Source: Methanobacteriota archaeon (GTDB taxonomy: Archaea > Thermoplasmatota > Thermoplasmata > SG8-5 > JACRNV01). Taken from it: a stretch of DNA of 64,000 nt. The first letter of the stretch is position 1. Every line of letters starts with the position of its first letter. This document shows, in pieces, positions 51,351 through 59,929 of this stretch. Under the pieces are notes generated by a model. The model saw only the letters and a list, made by a program, of their open reading frames with translations, had not been told where the DNA came from and made no database searches. The stretch spans positions 1-64,000 of the forward strand of contig JACRNV010000055.1 in NCBI GenBank assembly GCA_016214785.1, written 5' to 3'. The position numbers and the translations under genes were made by a program.

Positions 51351-52901
51351 ATGGCCAATGGTAAAAAGAGGGCGCTCATCAGCGTCCACGACAAGACCGG
51401 CATCGTCGACCTCGCGCGCGAGCTCATCGCCAGGGGATATGACATCGTCTCCAGCGGCGGCACGTACAAGGCGCTGATTGCCGCAGGAGTCAAGGTCGTT
51501 TCCGTCGAGGACGTGACGGGCTTTCCCGAGATGCTTGACGGTCGGGTGAAGACATTGCACCCCAAAATCCATGCGGGCATCCTCGCGCGCGGCACCGAAG
51601 AGCACATGGCCCAGATGGCGGGGCAGGGCATCGGAACCTTCGACATCGTCGTCGTCAACCTCTACCCGTTCGAGGAGGCCGTATCGGACAACGCCGTCCC
51701 GATCGAGGTCGCTGTCGAGAACATCGATATCGGCGGCCCATCGATGATCCGCTCCGCGGCGAAGAACCACGAGCGCGTGGCCGTCGTCGTCTCGCCCGAT
51801 CAGTACCCGCTCGTGCTCTCCGAGCTTAGGGAAAGGGGAGCGCTCTCCGCCGAAACCCGGAGGCGCCTGGCCGTCGAGGCCTTCGAGTGCACGGCAACGT
51901 ACGAGGCGGCGATTTTCGCCTTCCTGCACGGAAGATTTCTGCCGAACGAAAGATTCCCGCGCACTCTGGTGCCGGTCTTCCGCAAGGTCGAGGAGATGCG
52001 CTACGGCGAGAACCCTCACCAGGGCGGGGCGTTCTACAGGGAGGCTCGGCTGACGGAGCCTTCGGTGACCTCGGCCAAGGTCCTCCATGGTAAGCAGCTC
52101 TCCTACAACAACATTCTCGACGCGAACGATGCCCTGGAGCTGGTCAAGGACTTCGAGAGGCCTACGGTCACGGCAGTGAAGCACACGAACCCCTGCGGCG
52201 TGGCGTCGGCCGACACCATAGAGGAGGCGTTCAGGCGCGCGATGGAGGTCGACCCGCTTTCTGCCTACGGCGGGGTGCTGGCCCTCAACAGACCGTTCTC
52301 CCTGCCCATCGCAGATGGGCTGAAGAAGGTCTTCCTCGAGATAATCATCGCTCCGTCGTACGATCCGGCCGCGCTCGAGCAGATGAGGAAGAAGAAGAAC
52401 CTCCGCATCCTCGAGGTCGGGGAGCTCGGGCGCAAGGATGCAAGTGGAAGAGAATTGCGCTCCGTCGTCGGCGGCCTGCTCGTCCAGGACAGGAACCTAA
52501 AGCGCCTCGACCCGTCGATGTGCCAGGTCGTCTCGAAGCGCGCCCCGACTCCGGAGGAGATGGCGTCTCTGGAGTTCGGCTACAGGGTCGTCAAGCACGT
52601 GAAGTCCAACTCCATCGTCCTCGCGAAGGGGGAGGTGACCGTGGGCATTGGCGCGGGGCAGATGAGCCGCGTGGACGCGGTCAAGCTCGCGGTCATGAAG
52701 TCGCACGGGAAGAGCGCGGGCTCGGCTATGGTCTCGGACGCGTTCTTCCCCTTCAGGGACGGCATTGACGAGGCGGCGAAGGGCGGCGTCACCGCCGTTG
52801 CCCACCCCGGCGGGTCGATAAGGGACCAGGACTCAATTGATGCCGCAAACGAGCACGGCATGGCGATGATATTCACCGGCCTGCGGGAATTCAAGCACTA
52901 G
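51351..52901 (+). CDS. purH: Bifunctional AICAR transformylase/IMP cyclohydrolase
   Basis: Last two steps of IMP synthesis, using 10-formyl-tetrahydrofolate. About 516 residues. The N-terminal cyclohydrolase domain has ALISVHDKTGIVDLAREL, SSGGTYKAL and DGRVKTLHPKIHAGIL; the C-terminal transformylase has AVKHTNPCGVASADT, GAGQMSRVDAVKLA and SDAFFPFRDGIDEA. The ATG at 51351 is chosen because the TTTTATAG box (51303-51310) leaves too little space for 51315. Many archaea use PurP/PurO instead. Confidence 0.94.
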   Translation: MANGKKRALISVHDKTGIVDLARELIARGYDIVSSGGTYKALIAAGVKVVSVEDVTGFPEMLDGRVKTLHPKIHAGILARGTEEHMAQMAGQGIGTFDIVVVNLYPFEEAVSDNAVPIEVAVENIDIGGPSMIRSAAKNHERVAVVVSPDQYPLVLSELRERGALSAETRRRLAVEAFECTATYEAAIFAFLHGRFLPNERFPRTLVPVFRKVEEMRYGENPHQGGAFYREARLTEPSVTSAKVLHGKQLSYNNILDANDALELVKDFERPTVTAVKHTNPCGVASADTIEEAFRRAMEVDPLSAYGGVLALNRPFSLPIADGLKKVFLEIIIAPSYDPAALEQMRKKKNLRILEVGELGRKDASGRELRSVVGGLLVQDRNLKRLDPSMCQVVSKRAPTPEEMASLEFGYRVVKHVKSNSIVLAKGEVTVGIGAGQMSRVDAVKLAVMKSHGKSAGSAMVSDAFFPFRDGIDEAAKGGVTAVAHPGGSIRDQDSIDAANEHGMAMIFTGLREFKH

Positions 52902-53266
52902 GTGCATTCTCCCGCCGGAAAATGTTGGGAATTGAATTCCCCTAGGACCCCGGACGAAGTATGTTTATCGGGCATTCCCAGATGAAATAGGCATGGAGTC
53001 GAATGCCCTTAGTTTGTAAATCCTTTCCAGGGGTTCAAAGGGGGATCGGCGCTAAGGATAATCTTCACTTAATAATCACTATAATCGATTCTCCTTAGCA
53101 CCTCCCAAAGTTGGACACATCCGCTCTCCGTGATGAAATCCTTTCCGCCGCGGGGGTCAAGGGGGTTTGCGATCAAACCCCTTGAGCAGAATCGTAAAAA
53201 GTTGCGTTTTAGCGATAGTCTATTATACCAATGCCGATTTGAGGCCTATACGGAGGAAAAGGGCGC
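52902..53266. other. Gene-free region with ORB-like boxes, AT-rich core and hairpin
   Basis: No ORF is supported here. TTTCCAGGGGTTCAAAGGGGG (53024-53044, split here as TTTCCAGGGG + TTCAAAGGGGG) resembles an archaeal origin recognition box. A second similar box begins CTTTCCGCCGCGGGGG and ends at 53165. Between them an AT-rich stretch is framed by GCTAAGGA (53051-53058) and TCCTTAGC (53092-53099). A hairpin follows: TCAAGGGGGTTTG (53157-53169) with CAAACCCCTTGA (53174-53185). A TATTATACC box at 53221-53229 serves the next gene. Confidence 0.4.
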
Positions 53267-54613
53267 TTGAACCCCGAAAACGGTGACCAGAAAAAGGGCG
53301 GCTCCAGCCTCGGCGTCGAGCTCGAGACGATGCTCGAGCGCGAGGTGGGCTTCATGGGGAAACACATACTCAGGAAGCAATGCCAGGACATGGACATAAA
53401 GCTCGAAGAAATTGGAGCCAGCAACCTCAAGCCCCTCTCCACGCGCATCTCCAAGGCCATCATCCCCCTCACCGGGGAGAAGAGGGCGCTCGAAATCCAG
53501 AAAGGCATCCTAGAGTACGTCAAGGCGCTCGAGACATCCGCCGCGCCGAGCGCGACCCGGGTGGAAGAATCCACACAAGTCGAGGCCGAGCTCACCATCG
53601 CCGAGAAGAAGCTCGCCATCGGCCGGACTAGGGAGGCCGAGGCCGCTGCAAGGCGAGCCATGGATATCGTCAAGCAGGGGGGCAAGAGCGTCGACCTCAT
53701 CACGCAGGCAAGGACGGCGCGGCTTCTCGCCAGGGTCCTCAGCTCCATGAGCAAGGGGCACGGCGAGGCCAAGGCAATGTACGACGAGGCCATCGCCGAG
53801 AGATCGGGGGACAGATACGAGCTCGCCCTCTGCTGGAACGGCCTCGGCTCGCTTTCGTGGCGCACAGGCGAGCACAAGACCGCGCTCGAGCAGTACCAGC
53901 GCGCCCTCAAGATACTCGCCGGCATCCAGGCCGTATCCAAGGGGGAGAAGGTCCGCCTCGACACCGCACGGGCGACAATACACTCAGGCCTGGGGAACGT
54001 CTACCTGGATCTCGTGGACACGCGCTCGGCCATCGAGCATAACGAGCGCGCCCTGGAGATATTCCGCAACATGGAGAATTGGCCCGAGTCCGGGCGCGTC
54101 TACAACAACCTGGCCCGCGTCTACGAGGAGATGCGCGATTTCAGGAAGGCCATTGACTCGTACGAAAGAGGCATACAGTTCTGCCAGAAGGGCAAGGCCG
54201 CGCGCATGGAGGGATGGACGCTGACGAACCTGGCCAGCGCACTAACCGACAGCGGCCATGCCGACGACGCGCGCAAGCACCTGGACAGGGCCGAGCGCAT
54301 CCTGTCTGACTTCTCGGACCCGGTCGCGCACTCCAAGCTTGACTGCATGTGGGGCAAGTACCACCGGGAGAGAAGGGAATGGCAGATGAGCATCGAGCGC
54401 TTCAAGCGCAGCATCGCCGTCCTCGCGGGGCAGAGCGCCCCCGACTACCTGGCCACAACCCAGGAGGAGTTCGGCACCCTCTACCAGAAGAAGGGCGACA
54501 CCGAGAGCGCCATCACGTTGTTGAAGGAAGCCCTGGAATGGCAGCGCAAGAAGGGCGACAAGTACAGGATTACAAAGATAGAGGGACAGCTGCGCGAGAT
54601 GGGAAAGATGTGA
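53267..54613 (+). CDS. TPR-repeat protein
   Basis: A 448-residue soluble protein. After a helical N-terminal part, about seven tetratricopeptide repeats run from about residue 105 to 440; examples are ALCWNGLGSLSWRTGEHKTA, HSGLGNVYLDLVDTRSAIEH, YNNLARVYEEMRDFRKAIDS and FGTLYQKKGDTESAITLL. Such proteins are protein-protein scaffolds. The TTG start at 53267 has GGAGG 10 nt upstream and a TATA-like box at 53221. Partner unknown. Confidence 0.88.
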   Translation: MNPENGDQKKGGSSLGVELETMLEREVGFMGKHILRKQCQDMDIKLEEIGASNLKPLSTRISKAIIPLTGEKRALEIQKGILEYVKALETSAAPSATRVEESTQVEAELTIAEKKLAIGRTREAEAAARRAMDIVKQGGKSVDLITQARTARLLARVLSSMSKGHGEAKAMYDEAIAERSGDRYELALCWNGLGSLSWRTGEHKTALEQYQRALKILAGIQAVSKGEKVRLDTARATIHSGLGNVYLDLVDTRSAIEHNERALEIFRNMENWPESGRVYNNLARVYEEMRDFRKAIDSYERGIQFCQKGKAARMEGWTLTNLASALTDSGHADDARKHLDRAERILSDFSDPVAHSKLDCMWGKYHRERREWQMSIERFKRSIAVLAGQSAPDYLATTQEEFGTLYQKKGDTESAITLLKEALEWQRKKGDKYRITKIEGQLREMGKM

Positions 54614-54662
54614 GCGCCCCTTACCAGAAGTTTCTTATTCGCCACGTCCGATAAGGGCACGA

Positions 54663-54746
54663 GCGAGGGTTGCCAAGCCTGGTCAAAGGCGATGGACTCA
54701 AGATCCATTCCTTAGTGGTTCACCGGTTCAAATCCGGTCCCTCGCA
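54663..54746 (+). tRNA. tRNA-Leu(CAA)
   Basis: Acceptor GCGAGGG pairs with CCCTCGC (54739-54745), discriminator A. The anticodon loop CTCAAGA between ATGGA and TCCAT gives CAA, reading UUG. T-arm ACCGG-TTCAAAT-CCGGT, class II variable arm around CCTTAGTGG. No intron. Confidence 0.92.
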
Positions 54747-54773
54747 TCGCATTGTTTTGGACGGAGAGAGGGA

Positions 54774-54833
54774 CCGGACAAGACCACCTCATAGCTGACC
54801 AATTAAGCTGCTATCCAAGTGGTCGCGGTCTGG
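54774..54833. ncRNA. Candidate structured RNA after tRNA-Leu
   Basis: A long interrupted hairpin without coding potential. CCGGAC (54774-54779) pairs with GTCTGG (54828-54833, one G-U), CCAC pairs with GTGG, and ATAGC pairs with GCTAT around an AT-rich loop. It may be a small RNA or a processing/termination structure of the tRNA. Nothing else is seen up to the TATA-like TTATATCT at 54919-54926. Confidence 0.3.
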
Positions 54834-54953
54834 TTTGTGTATCTGTCATCTTGGAAGCAGAACACATCACTCTAAGCTCTAACATAGGAAAGTAGGAATG
54901 CCCCCCGCCTTCCCAATTATTATATCTCCGTATATCAATTGGTAGCCGGCGAG

Positions 54954-55637
54954 TTGAAGTTGACGCGCATCATGTCCCTGGACGAGTCTCTGCTAAAGGG
55001 CTTCGAGTACCCGGTCGCGCTCGTCGTCGAGGTCACGAAGAAGGGGGTCATCCTCTCCAAGCTCAGGTACCTGAAGGCGCTGGGCCAAGTGGTGAACGAG
55101 ACGATACGATGCCCGAGCATCGAGGTCTACGCGCACATGGACGATTACAAGGATTCGTACCTCGAGCAGCGGGGCGGCCGACCGATAGGCATCGACTGGG
55201 TATTCCGCTTCGGCCTGGACGGCAGGCTCTTCAACGACACGCTTACGCTGATCCGCAAGGGGGAGCTGAACCTGAACTTAAACAATCCTCAGATATTCAA
55301 GTTCGGCAAGCGCCTGCTCGAACGATTGGACAGGAAAGGCGGACTCAGCTTCCGGAGGCTCGACCCCGTCGAGCAGGGGATGCTCATCGAGCCCTACTGC
55401 AACCTGGCCTTCCAGCGCGCGGGGGACGGGCGCCGCCTGGTCCTCCAGAACGTCGAGGTGATGAACACCGAACCGTCGCTCAGGACGCGCTCCCGAGGCA
55501 TAGACATGATATACACGCCGGAGCCGGCGCCGCACATGGAGATAGACCTCCTGGTCATCACGGAGATATCGACGCTGCGCTCTATCCTCGATGGCATTAG
55601 GGGCTTCGGTTTCGCCCACGACAGGGGCACTCCATAA
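54954..55637 (+). CDS. Hypothetical protein
   Basis: About 227 residues, soluble, no recognised domain. It is strand-rich: FEYPVALVVEVTKKGVILSK, a middle region with IGIDWVFRFGLDGRLFNDTL, and a C-terminal HMEIDLLVITEISTLRSIL. The start is uncertain. TTG codons at 54939 and 54954 and ATG at 54972 are in frame; a TTATATCT box at 54919-54926 fits a leaderless start near 54954. Isolated between tRNA-Leu and the hdr operon. Confidence 0.65.
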   Translation: MKLTRIMSLDESLLKGFEYPVALVVEVTKKGVILSKLRYLKALGQVVNETIRCPSIEVYAHMDDYKDSYLEQRGGRPIGIDWVFRFGLDGRLFNDTLTLIRKGELNLNLNNPQIFKFGKRLLERLDRKGGLSFRRLDPVEQGMLIEPYCNLAFQRAGDGRRLVLQNVEVMNTEPSLRTRSRGIDMIYTPEPAPHMEIDLLVITEISTLRSILDGIRGFGFAHDRGTP

Positions 55638-55870
55638 CGATTATGGTATGAGGCCGTATATATTGTATCCGTAGTGGGTTGCGAGATGTTTAAGCCTCGC
55701 TCACATCCCCCACAGGCGCGTCTTTAAGACATCTGGATAAAATACCCTAGGCTTAAAACTTATATATGGTTATGCTATACGTGGTATTTAGTTGGCTGCC
55801 TCACTTGTCCAAACAGTATTTATCAGGCCAAATGATGGATGCGGGGCAGGAACCAGGATTAGGGGTGACA

Positions 55871-56305
55871 ATGGAGGCGGTGTCCAAGGGCAAGCATCGG
55901 GCGACCCGTGCGGAAGTGGCTGTGGCGTCCGACAGCAAGCTCACAGACGAGATTGCCGATTTGTGCGATGAAAACATCTTCGGATGCTACCAATGCGGGA
56001 CATGCGCGGCCGGATGCCCCTTCATCGAGGACATGGACGTCACCCCCGACGAGGTCATAAGGTTCGTGGTCCTGAACAAGAAGGAGGTATTGGACTCGAA
56101 GACGATATGGCTCTGCGCGTCCTGCTACATATGCGCGGAGAGATGCCCGAGGAACCTGAACATCACAAAGATAATGGAGGCGCTTCGCCAGATAGTCCTC
56201 CGAAAGAATATCGACGAGACGGATATATACGGTCTGACAGAGGAAGAGAAGGGGACGATACCGCAACTGGCATTTGTGTGCCTTTTCAGGAAGAACATAG
56301 GTTGA
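55871..56305 (+). CDS. hdrC: Heterodisulfide reductase subunit C-like iron-sulfur protein
   Basis: About 144 residues with two [4Fe-4S] motifs, CYQCGTCAAGCPF and CASCYICAERCPRN, in the spacing of HdrC. It passes electrons between an HdrA-type flavoprotein and the HdrB catalytic subunit. Start choices: ATG at 55871 after GGGGTGA, or 55832. TTATATAT at 55757 and ATTTATC at about 55817 are the TATA-like boxes. First gene of the nine-gene hdr-frd-kor operon. Confidence 0.88.
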   Translation: MEAVSKGKHRATRAEVAVASDSKLTDEIADLCDENIFGCYQCGTCAAGCPFIEDMDVTPDEVIRFVVLNKKEVLDSKTIWLCASCYICAERCPRNLNITKIMEALRQIVLRKNIDETDIYGLTEEEKGTIPQLAFVCLFRKNIG

Positions 56306-56309
56306 TTTG

Positions 56310-57191
56310 ATGAACGAGCTCCTCTATTTCCCCGGGTGCACCATGAAAACGGCGGCGAAGAACCTGGAAGTTTCTGCATTCGCAGTCGCGGAGGCGCTGG
56401 GCTATAGGATGATTGAGATGGAGGAATGGAACTGCTGCGGCGTAGTGGCATCCCTGACGGATGACGACCTGATGCACCACATTGCCCCCCTCAGGAATTT
56501 GATCAACGTTGAGAATGCCGGGCAACAGAATGTGACCACCCTCTGCGACATGTGCGCGAACACGCTGAAGCAAACCAACCTCCGGGTCAAGGACAATCCC
56601 GCGAACCTGAAGACCTTGAACGACTTTTTAGACACGGAGAACGATTATAGAAACACCGTCAAGGTGACCCATTTCCTGGAGTTTCTGCGGGACACCGTCG
56701 GTTTCTCCACGTTGAAAAAGAAAGCAAAGCGCCCGTTGAAAGGTCTTAAGGTAATGCCGTACTACGGTTGCACGATGCTCCGTCCCCGCGAGGTGGCGAT
56801 CGACGATGCCGAGGAACCTACAATCCTTGCCAATCTCATGAAGGCGTTGGGCGCACATGTCGTGGACAACCCTTACAAGATCGAGTGCTGCGGCTCTTAC
56901 CACACCATCGATCAACGGGAGATGACATCCAAAAGGGCGCACCGCATCTCCAATCTCGCCAGGGAGCGCGCCGCGGATGCTATCGTGCTATCTTGCCCGC
57001 TCTGCAAGTTCAACCTAGACGTTCGGGGCAAGGGCGCCGAGGGGCTCTTCAAGGGATACAGGCAGATGCCGGTGTTCTATTACACCCAATTGACCGCCAT
57101 CGCCCTTGGGTTGGGGACAGAGCACTGCGGGTTCGATTCCCATTCCGTAGATCCGATGCCATTGCTGAAGGAGAGGGGACTGGTGAAATGA
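56310..57191 (+). CDS. hdrB: Heterodisulfide reductase subunit B-like protein
   Basis: A 293-residue protein with two CCG domains: FPGCTMKTAAKN, WNCCGVVAS and LCDMCANTL in the first; YYGCTMLRPRE, ECCGSYHTI and SCPLCKFNLD in the second. In HdrB these hold two noncubane [4Fe-4S] clusters that split disulfides; related modules serve fumarate/succinate enzymes. The position between hdrC and the fumarate-reductase pair leaves both roles open. Confidence 0.9.
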   Translation: MNELLYFPGCTMKTAAKNLEVSAFAVAEALGYRMIEMEEWNCCGVVASLTDDDLMHHIAPLRNLINVENAGQQNVTTLCDMCANTLKQTNLRVKDNPANLKTLNDFLDTENDYRNTVKVTHFLEFLRDTVGFSTLKKKAKRPLKGLKVMPYYGCTMLRPREVAIDDAEEPTILANLMKALGAHVVDNPYKIECCGSYHTIDQREMTSKRAHRISNLARERAADAIVLSCPLCKFNLDVRGKGAEGLFKGYRQMPVFYYTQLTAIALGLGTEHCGFDSHSVDPMPLLKERGLVK

Positions 57192-57210
57192 GAATCGGTG
57201 GGGTGTGTAC

Positions 57211-57972
57211 ATGACCAAGGTTGAGGGATCCAGCGCCAAACCAAGCCAGATTAAGCGCGAGAAGTCCGAGGACGCGGATGAGAAGGCTAGGACATACGAT
57301 ATCTACGTGATGGGAAAGAGGTACAAAGTGCCTATAGGGCTGACTATCATGAGGGCCATCGAATATGCCGGCTACCAATTCATAAGGGGGTGCGGGTGCA
57401 GGGCCGGCTTCTGTGGCGCGTGCGCGACGGTCTACCGCAAGGAAGGAACGCAGAAGCTCCAGTTCACCCTCGCATGCCAGACCCTGGTGGAGGATGGCAT
57501 GCATCTCGTGCAGATACCATTCGTGCCGGCGGAGAAGGCGAAATACGACATCGACACACTGAGGCCAGGGGAGAACACGATTCTTTCGATATATCCGGAG
57601 ATCGCCCGTTGCGTTGCCTGCAACACATGCACGAAGTCGTGCCCGCAGAACATAAAGGTGATGCAGTACATCCAGAATTCGCTGAGGGGAAACATAGAGA
57701 GGGCGGCGGAGCTGTCATTCGATTGCATCCAGTGCGGGTTGTGCGCCATGAGATGCCCTGCCGACCTGAAGCACTACCACGTTGGGCAGCTTGCGCGAAG
57801 ACTCAGAGGAAAATACATCGATAAGAAGTCAGAGAACCTGCGGAAGCGGCTGGAGGAATTGAAGGGGGGGAAGTACGCCCCGGAGATCGAAGAGATGATG
57901 AAGCTGCCTGTACAGGAACTCAGGAAGAGATACAAGGACAGGAAAATCGAGGCGCAGGGGGAAGGGGGATGA
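57211..57972 (+). CDS. Fumarate reductase/succinate dehydrogenase iron-sulfur subunit (TfrB N-terminal type)
   Basis: About 253 residues. An N-terminal plant-type [2Fe-2S] site (RGCGCRAGFCGACATVY) is followed by two full [4Fe-4S] motifs, CVACNTCTKSCPQN and CIQCGLCAMRCPAD. Standard SdhB has one 3Fe-4S cluster and a different third motif. The layout therefore matches the N-terminal half of methanogen thiol:fumarate reductase TfrB, whose HdrB-like half is here encoded separately by hdrB. ATG at 57211, after GGTGGGG. Confidence 0.85.
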   Translation: MTKVEGSSAKPSQIKREKSEDADEKARTYDIYVMGKRYKVPIGLTIMRAIEYAGYQFIRGCGCRAGFCGACATVYRKEGTQKLQFTLACQTLVEDGMHLVQIPFVPAEKAKYDIDTLRPGENTILSIYPEIARCVACNTCTKSCPQNIKVMQYIQNSLRGNIERAAELSFDCIQCGLCAMRCPADLKHYHVGQLARRLRGKYIDKKSENLRKRLEELKGGKYAPEIEEMMKLPVQELRKRYKDRKIEAQGEGG

Positions 57973-57994
57973 CGCGCGACGGCAGGGTGATGCG

Positions 57995-59644
57995 ATGAAA
58001 CTGATCGAGGGTTATCCAGACTACATGTGGGAATCGATACAGAAGGTGCACGAAACAAGGCCCAGCAGGGTCGGCGTCATCCCGAAGGCGATGTCGCTGG
58101 AAGAACGCGAGGAGGTCCTTAGAAAATTCCACCCCGATTTCATGGAAGGCACGAGGCGGGAGGTGAGGTTCGGGGCGAACAAGGGGGAGCAGATTTACAA
58201 CGAGATAGTGGCCCTCCTGGAGGCGCGGCCGATAATAGACCCCAAGGACATCGATCTGAGCAAGGTCGACTACGATGTCGACGTCCTCGTGGTCGGCGGC
58301 GGTGGGGCCGGGACCGTCGCGGCGTTCTTCGCGCAGGAATCGGGCGTCCCCAGGGACAAGATTCTGATATGCACCAAGCTCAGGCACGGCGACTCCAACT
58401 CGATGATGGCTCAGGGGGGTATCCAGGCCGCGGACAGGCCGGAGGACAACCCGGTGATGCATTACCTGGACATCTACGGTGGCGGGCATTTCACCAACAA
58501 GCCCGAGCTCGCCAGGGCCTTGGCATTGGACGCACCCGAGTTAATCCGGTGGCACGAGGAGCTCGGCGTGATGTACGACCGCGACGACGATGGGAATTTC
58601 GTGGAGCTCTCCGGTGGGGGCACGTCCCGGAACAGGATGCACTCCGCGAAGGACTACACGGGCATGGAACTGATGAGGACGATCCGTGACCATACGAGGA
58701 ACCTCGATATCCCGGTCTTGGAGTTCGCACCGGTCGTGGAGCTATTGATGGACGACTCCGGCACGGTCTCGGGGGGCGTGGCCGTGAACTTGGAAACCCA
58801 GGAGTATTACGTGATCGGGGCGAAGGTCACGATCCTCGCGACCGGGGGGAGCGGACGCCTTCACATGGCAAACTACCCCACGACGAACCATTACGGCGCC
58901 ACTGGCGACGGGCTGGTAATGGCATATCACGCTGGTGCGCACCTCCGGGACTTGGACACGGCACAGATACATCCGACTGGCGCGGCATACCCCGAGGCGA
59001 TTGTCGGCTCCCTATGCACCGAGAAGATAAGGGGCCTGGGTGGGCAGCCAGTGAACAAGGACGGGGAGCAGTTCGTGTTCCCCCTGGAGCCCAGGGACGT
59101 GGAATCGGCCGCATTCCTCAGGGAATGCAAGGAACGTAAGAAAGGGCTGGTCACTCCGACGGGAATGCCGGGGATATGGCTCGACACCCCGATGATAGAC
59201 GTCCTTCACGGGAAGGGGACGATCGAGAAGGCGCTGGCCGCGATGGTGAGGCAGTTCAAGAAGGTGAACATCGACATGGTCAATCACCCGATATTCGTCT
59301 ATCCGACGCTGCACTACCAGAACGGGGGCGTGGAGATCGACGATAAATGCGAGACCGGAGTGCCCGGTCTCCTTGCAGCCGGCGAAGTGACGGGTGGCGT
59401 CCACGGCAAGAACCGACTGATGGGGAACTCCCTGTTGGACTACAATGTCTTCGGCCGCAGGGCCGGGATTCGTGCGGCGGACCAGGTCAAGAAGCGCCAC
59501 ATCGGTGCTCTCACCTTGAGCCACTTGGATAAATACCGCAGGATGCTCGACCAAGCTAAGATCCACGCAAAGGGGAAAGCTCCGATAATCCTGCCCGAGT
59601 ACAGGGGAAAGGAGGCATTGGCCCGTGCCCTGGACATGCTCTAG
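57995..59644 (+). CDS. Fumarate reductase/succinate dehydrogenase-type flavoprotein
   Basis: A 549-residue FAD protein: VLVVGGGGAGTVAAFFAQ (Rossmann), HGDSNSMMAQGGIQAA, HPTGAAYPEAIVGSLCTEKIRG (substrate-site Arg), YPTLHYQNGGVEIDD and GLLAAGEVTGGVHGKNRLMGNS. The motif around the usual covalent FAD histidine reads S-N-S rather than S-H-T, so FAD may be non-covalent. No membrane anchor gene is present; with the iron-sulfur subunit and HdrBC it looks like a soluble TfrAB-type enzyme. Confidence 0.88.
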   Translation: MKLIEGYPDYMWESIQKVHETRPSRVGVIPKAMSLEEREEVLRKFHPDFMEGTRREVRFGANKGEQIYNEIVALLEARPIIDPKDIDLSKVDYDVDVLVVGGGGAGTVAAFFAQESGVPRDKILICTKLRHGDSNSMMAQGGIQAADRPEDNPVMHYLDIYGGGHFTNKPELARALALDAPELIRWHEELGVMYDRDDDGNFVELSGGGTSRNRMHSAKDYTGMELMRTIRDHTRNLDIPVLEFAPVVELLMDDSGTVSGGVAVNLETQEYYVIGAKVTILATGGSGRLHMANYPTTNHYGATGDGLVMAYHAGAHLRDLDTAQIHPTGAAYPEAIVGSLCTEKIRGLGGQPVNKDGEQFVFPLEPRDVESAAFLRECKERKKGLVTPTGMPGIWLDTPMIDVLHGKGTIEKALAAMVRQFKKVNIDMVNHPIFVYPTLHYQNGGVEIDDKCETGVPGLLAAGEVTGGVHGKNRLMGNSLLDYNVFGRRAGIRAADQVKKRHIGALTLSHLDKYRRMLDQAKIHAKGKAPIILPEYRGKEALARALDML

Positions 59645-59665
59645 CCGAGAATGGGGAGGAGAACG

Positions 59666-59929
59666 ATGATATTGGTGCTGGAAGACTGGTGCAAGGGCTG
59701 CGAGATATGCGTCAAGCGCTGCCCGCTCAACGCGCTGGAGCTCTCGGACAAGCTGAACAAGCGCGGAGTATATCCGCCAAAGCTCAAGGCGGAGAACGAA
59801 TGCAACTCGTGCAAGCTCTGCGAGCTGATATGCCCGGACTTCGCCGTCACAGTGACACTCGACGAGGAAAAGAAGTCAAAGGAGCCGAAGAGCAGGCTCA
59901 TAATCGGAGGGATTGTGAATGAGGTATGA
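59666..59929 (+). CDS. korD: 2-oxoglutarate:ferredoxin oxidoreductase delta subunit
   Basis: An 87-residue ferredoxin with CKGCEICVKRCPLNAL and CNSCKLCELICPDFAV. The start WCKGC close to the N-terminus is typical of KorD. The ATG at 59666 follows GGGGAGGAG by 4 nt; another ATG at 59651 is possible. Overlaps korA by 11 bp. Confidence 0.88.
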   Translation: MILVLEDWCKGCEICVKRCPLNALELSDKLNKRGVYPPKLKAENECNSCKLCELICPDFAVTVTLDEEKKSKEPKSRLIIGGIVNEV

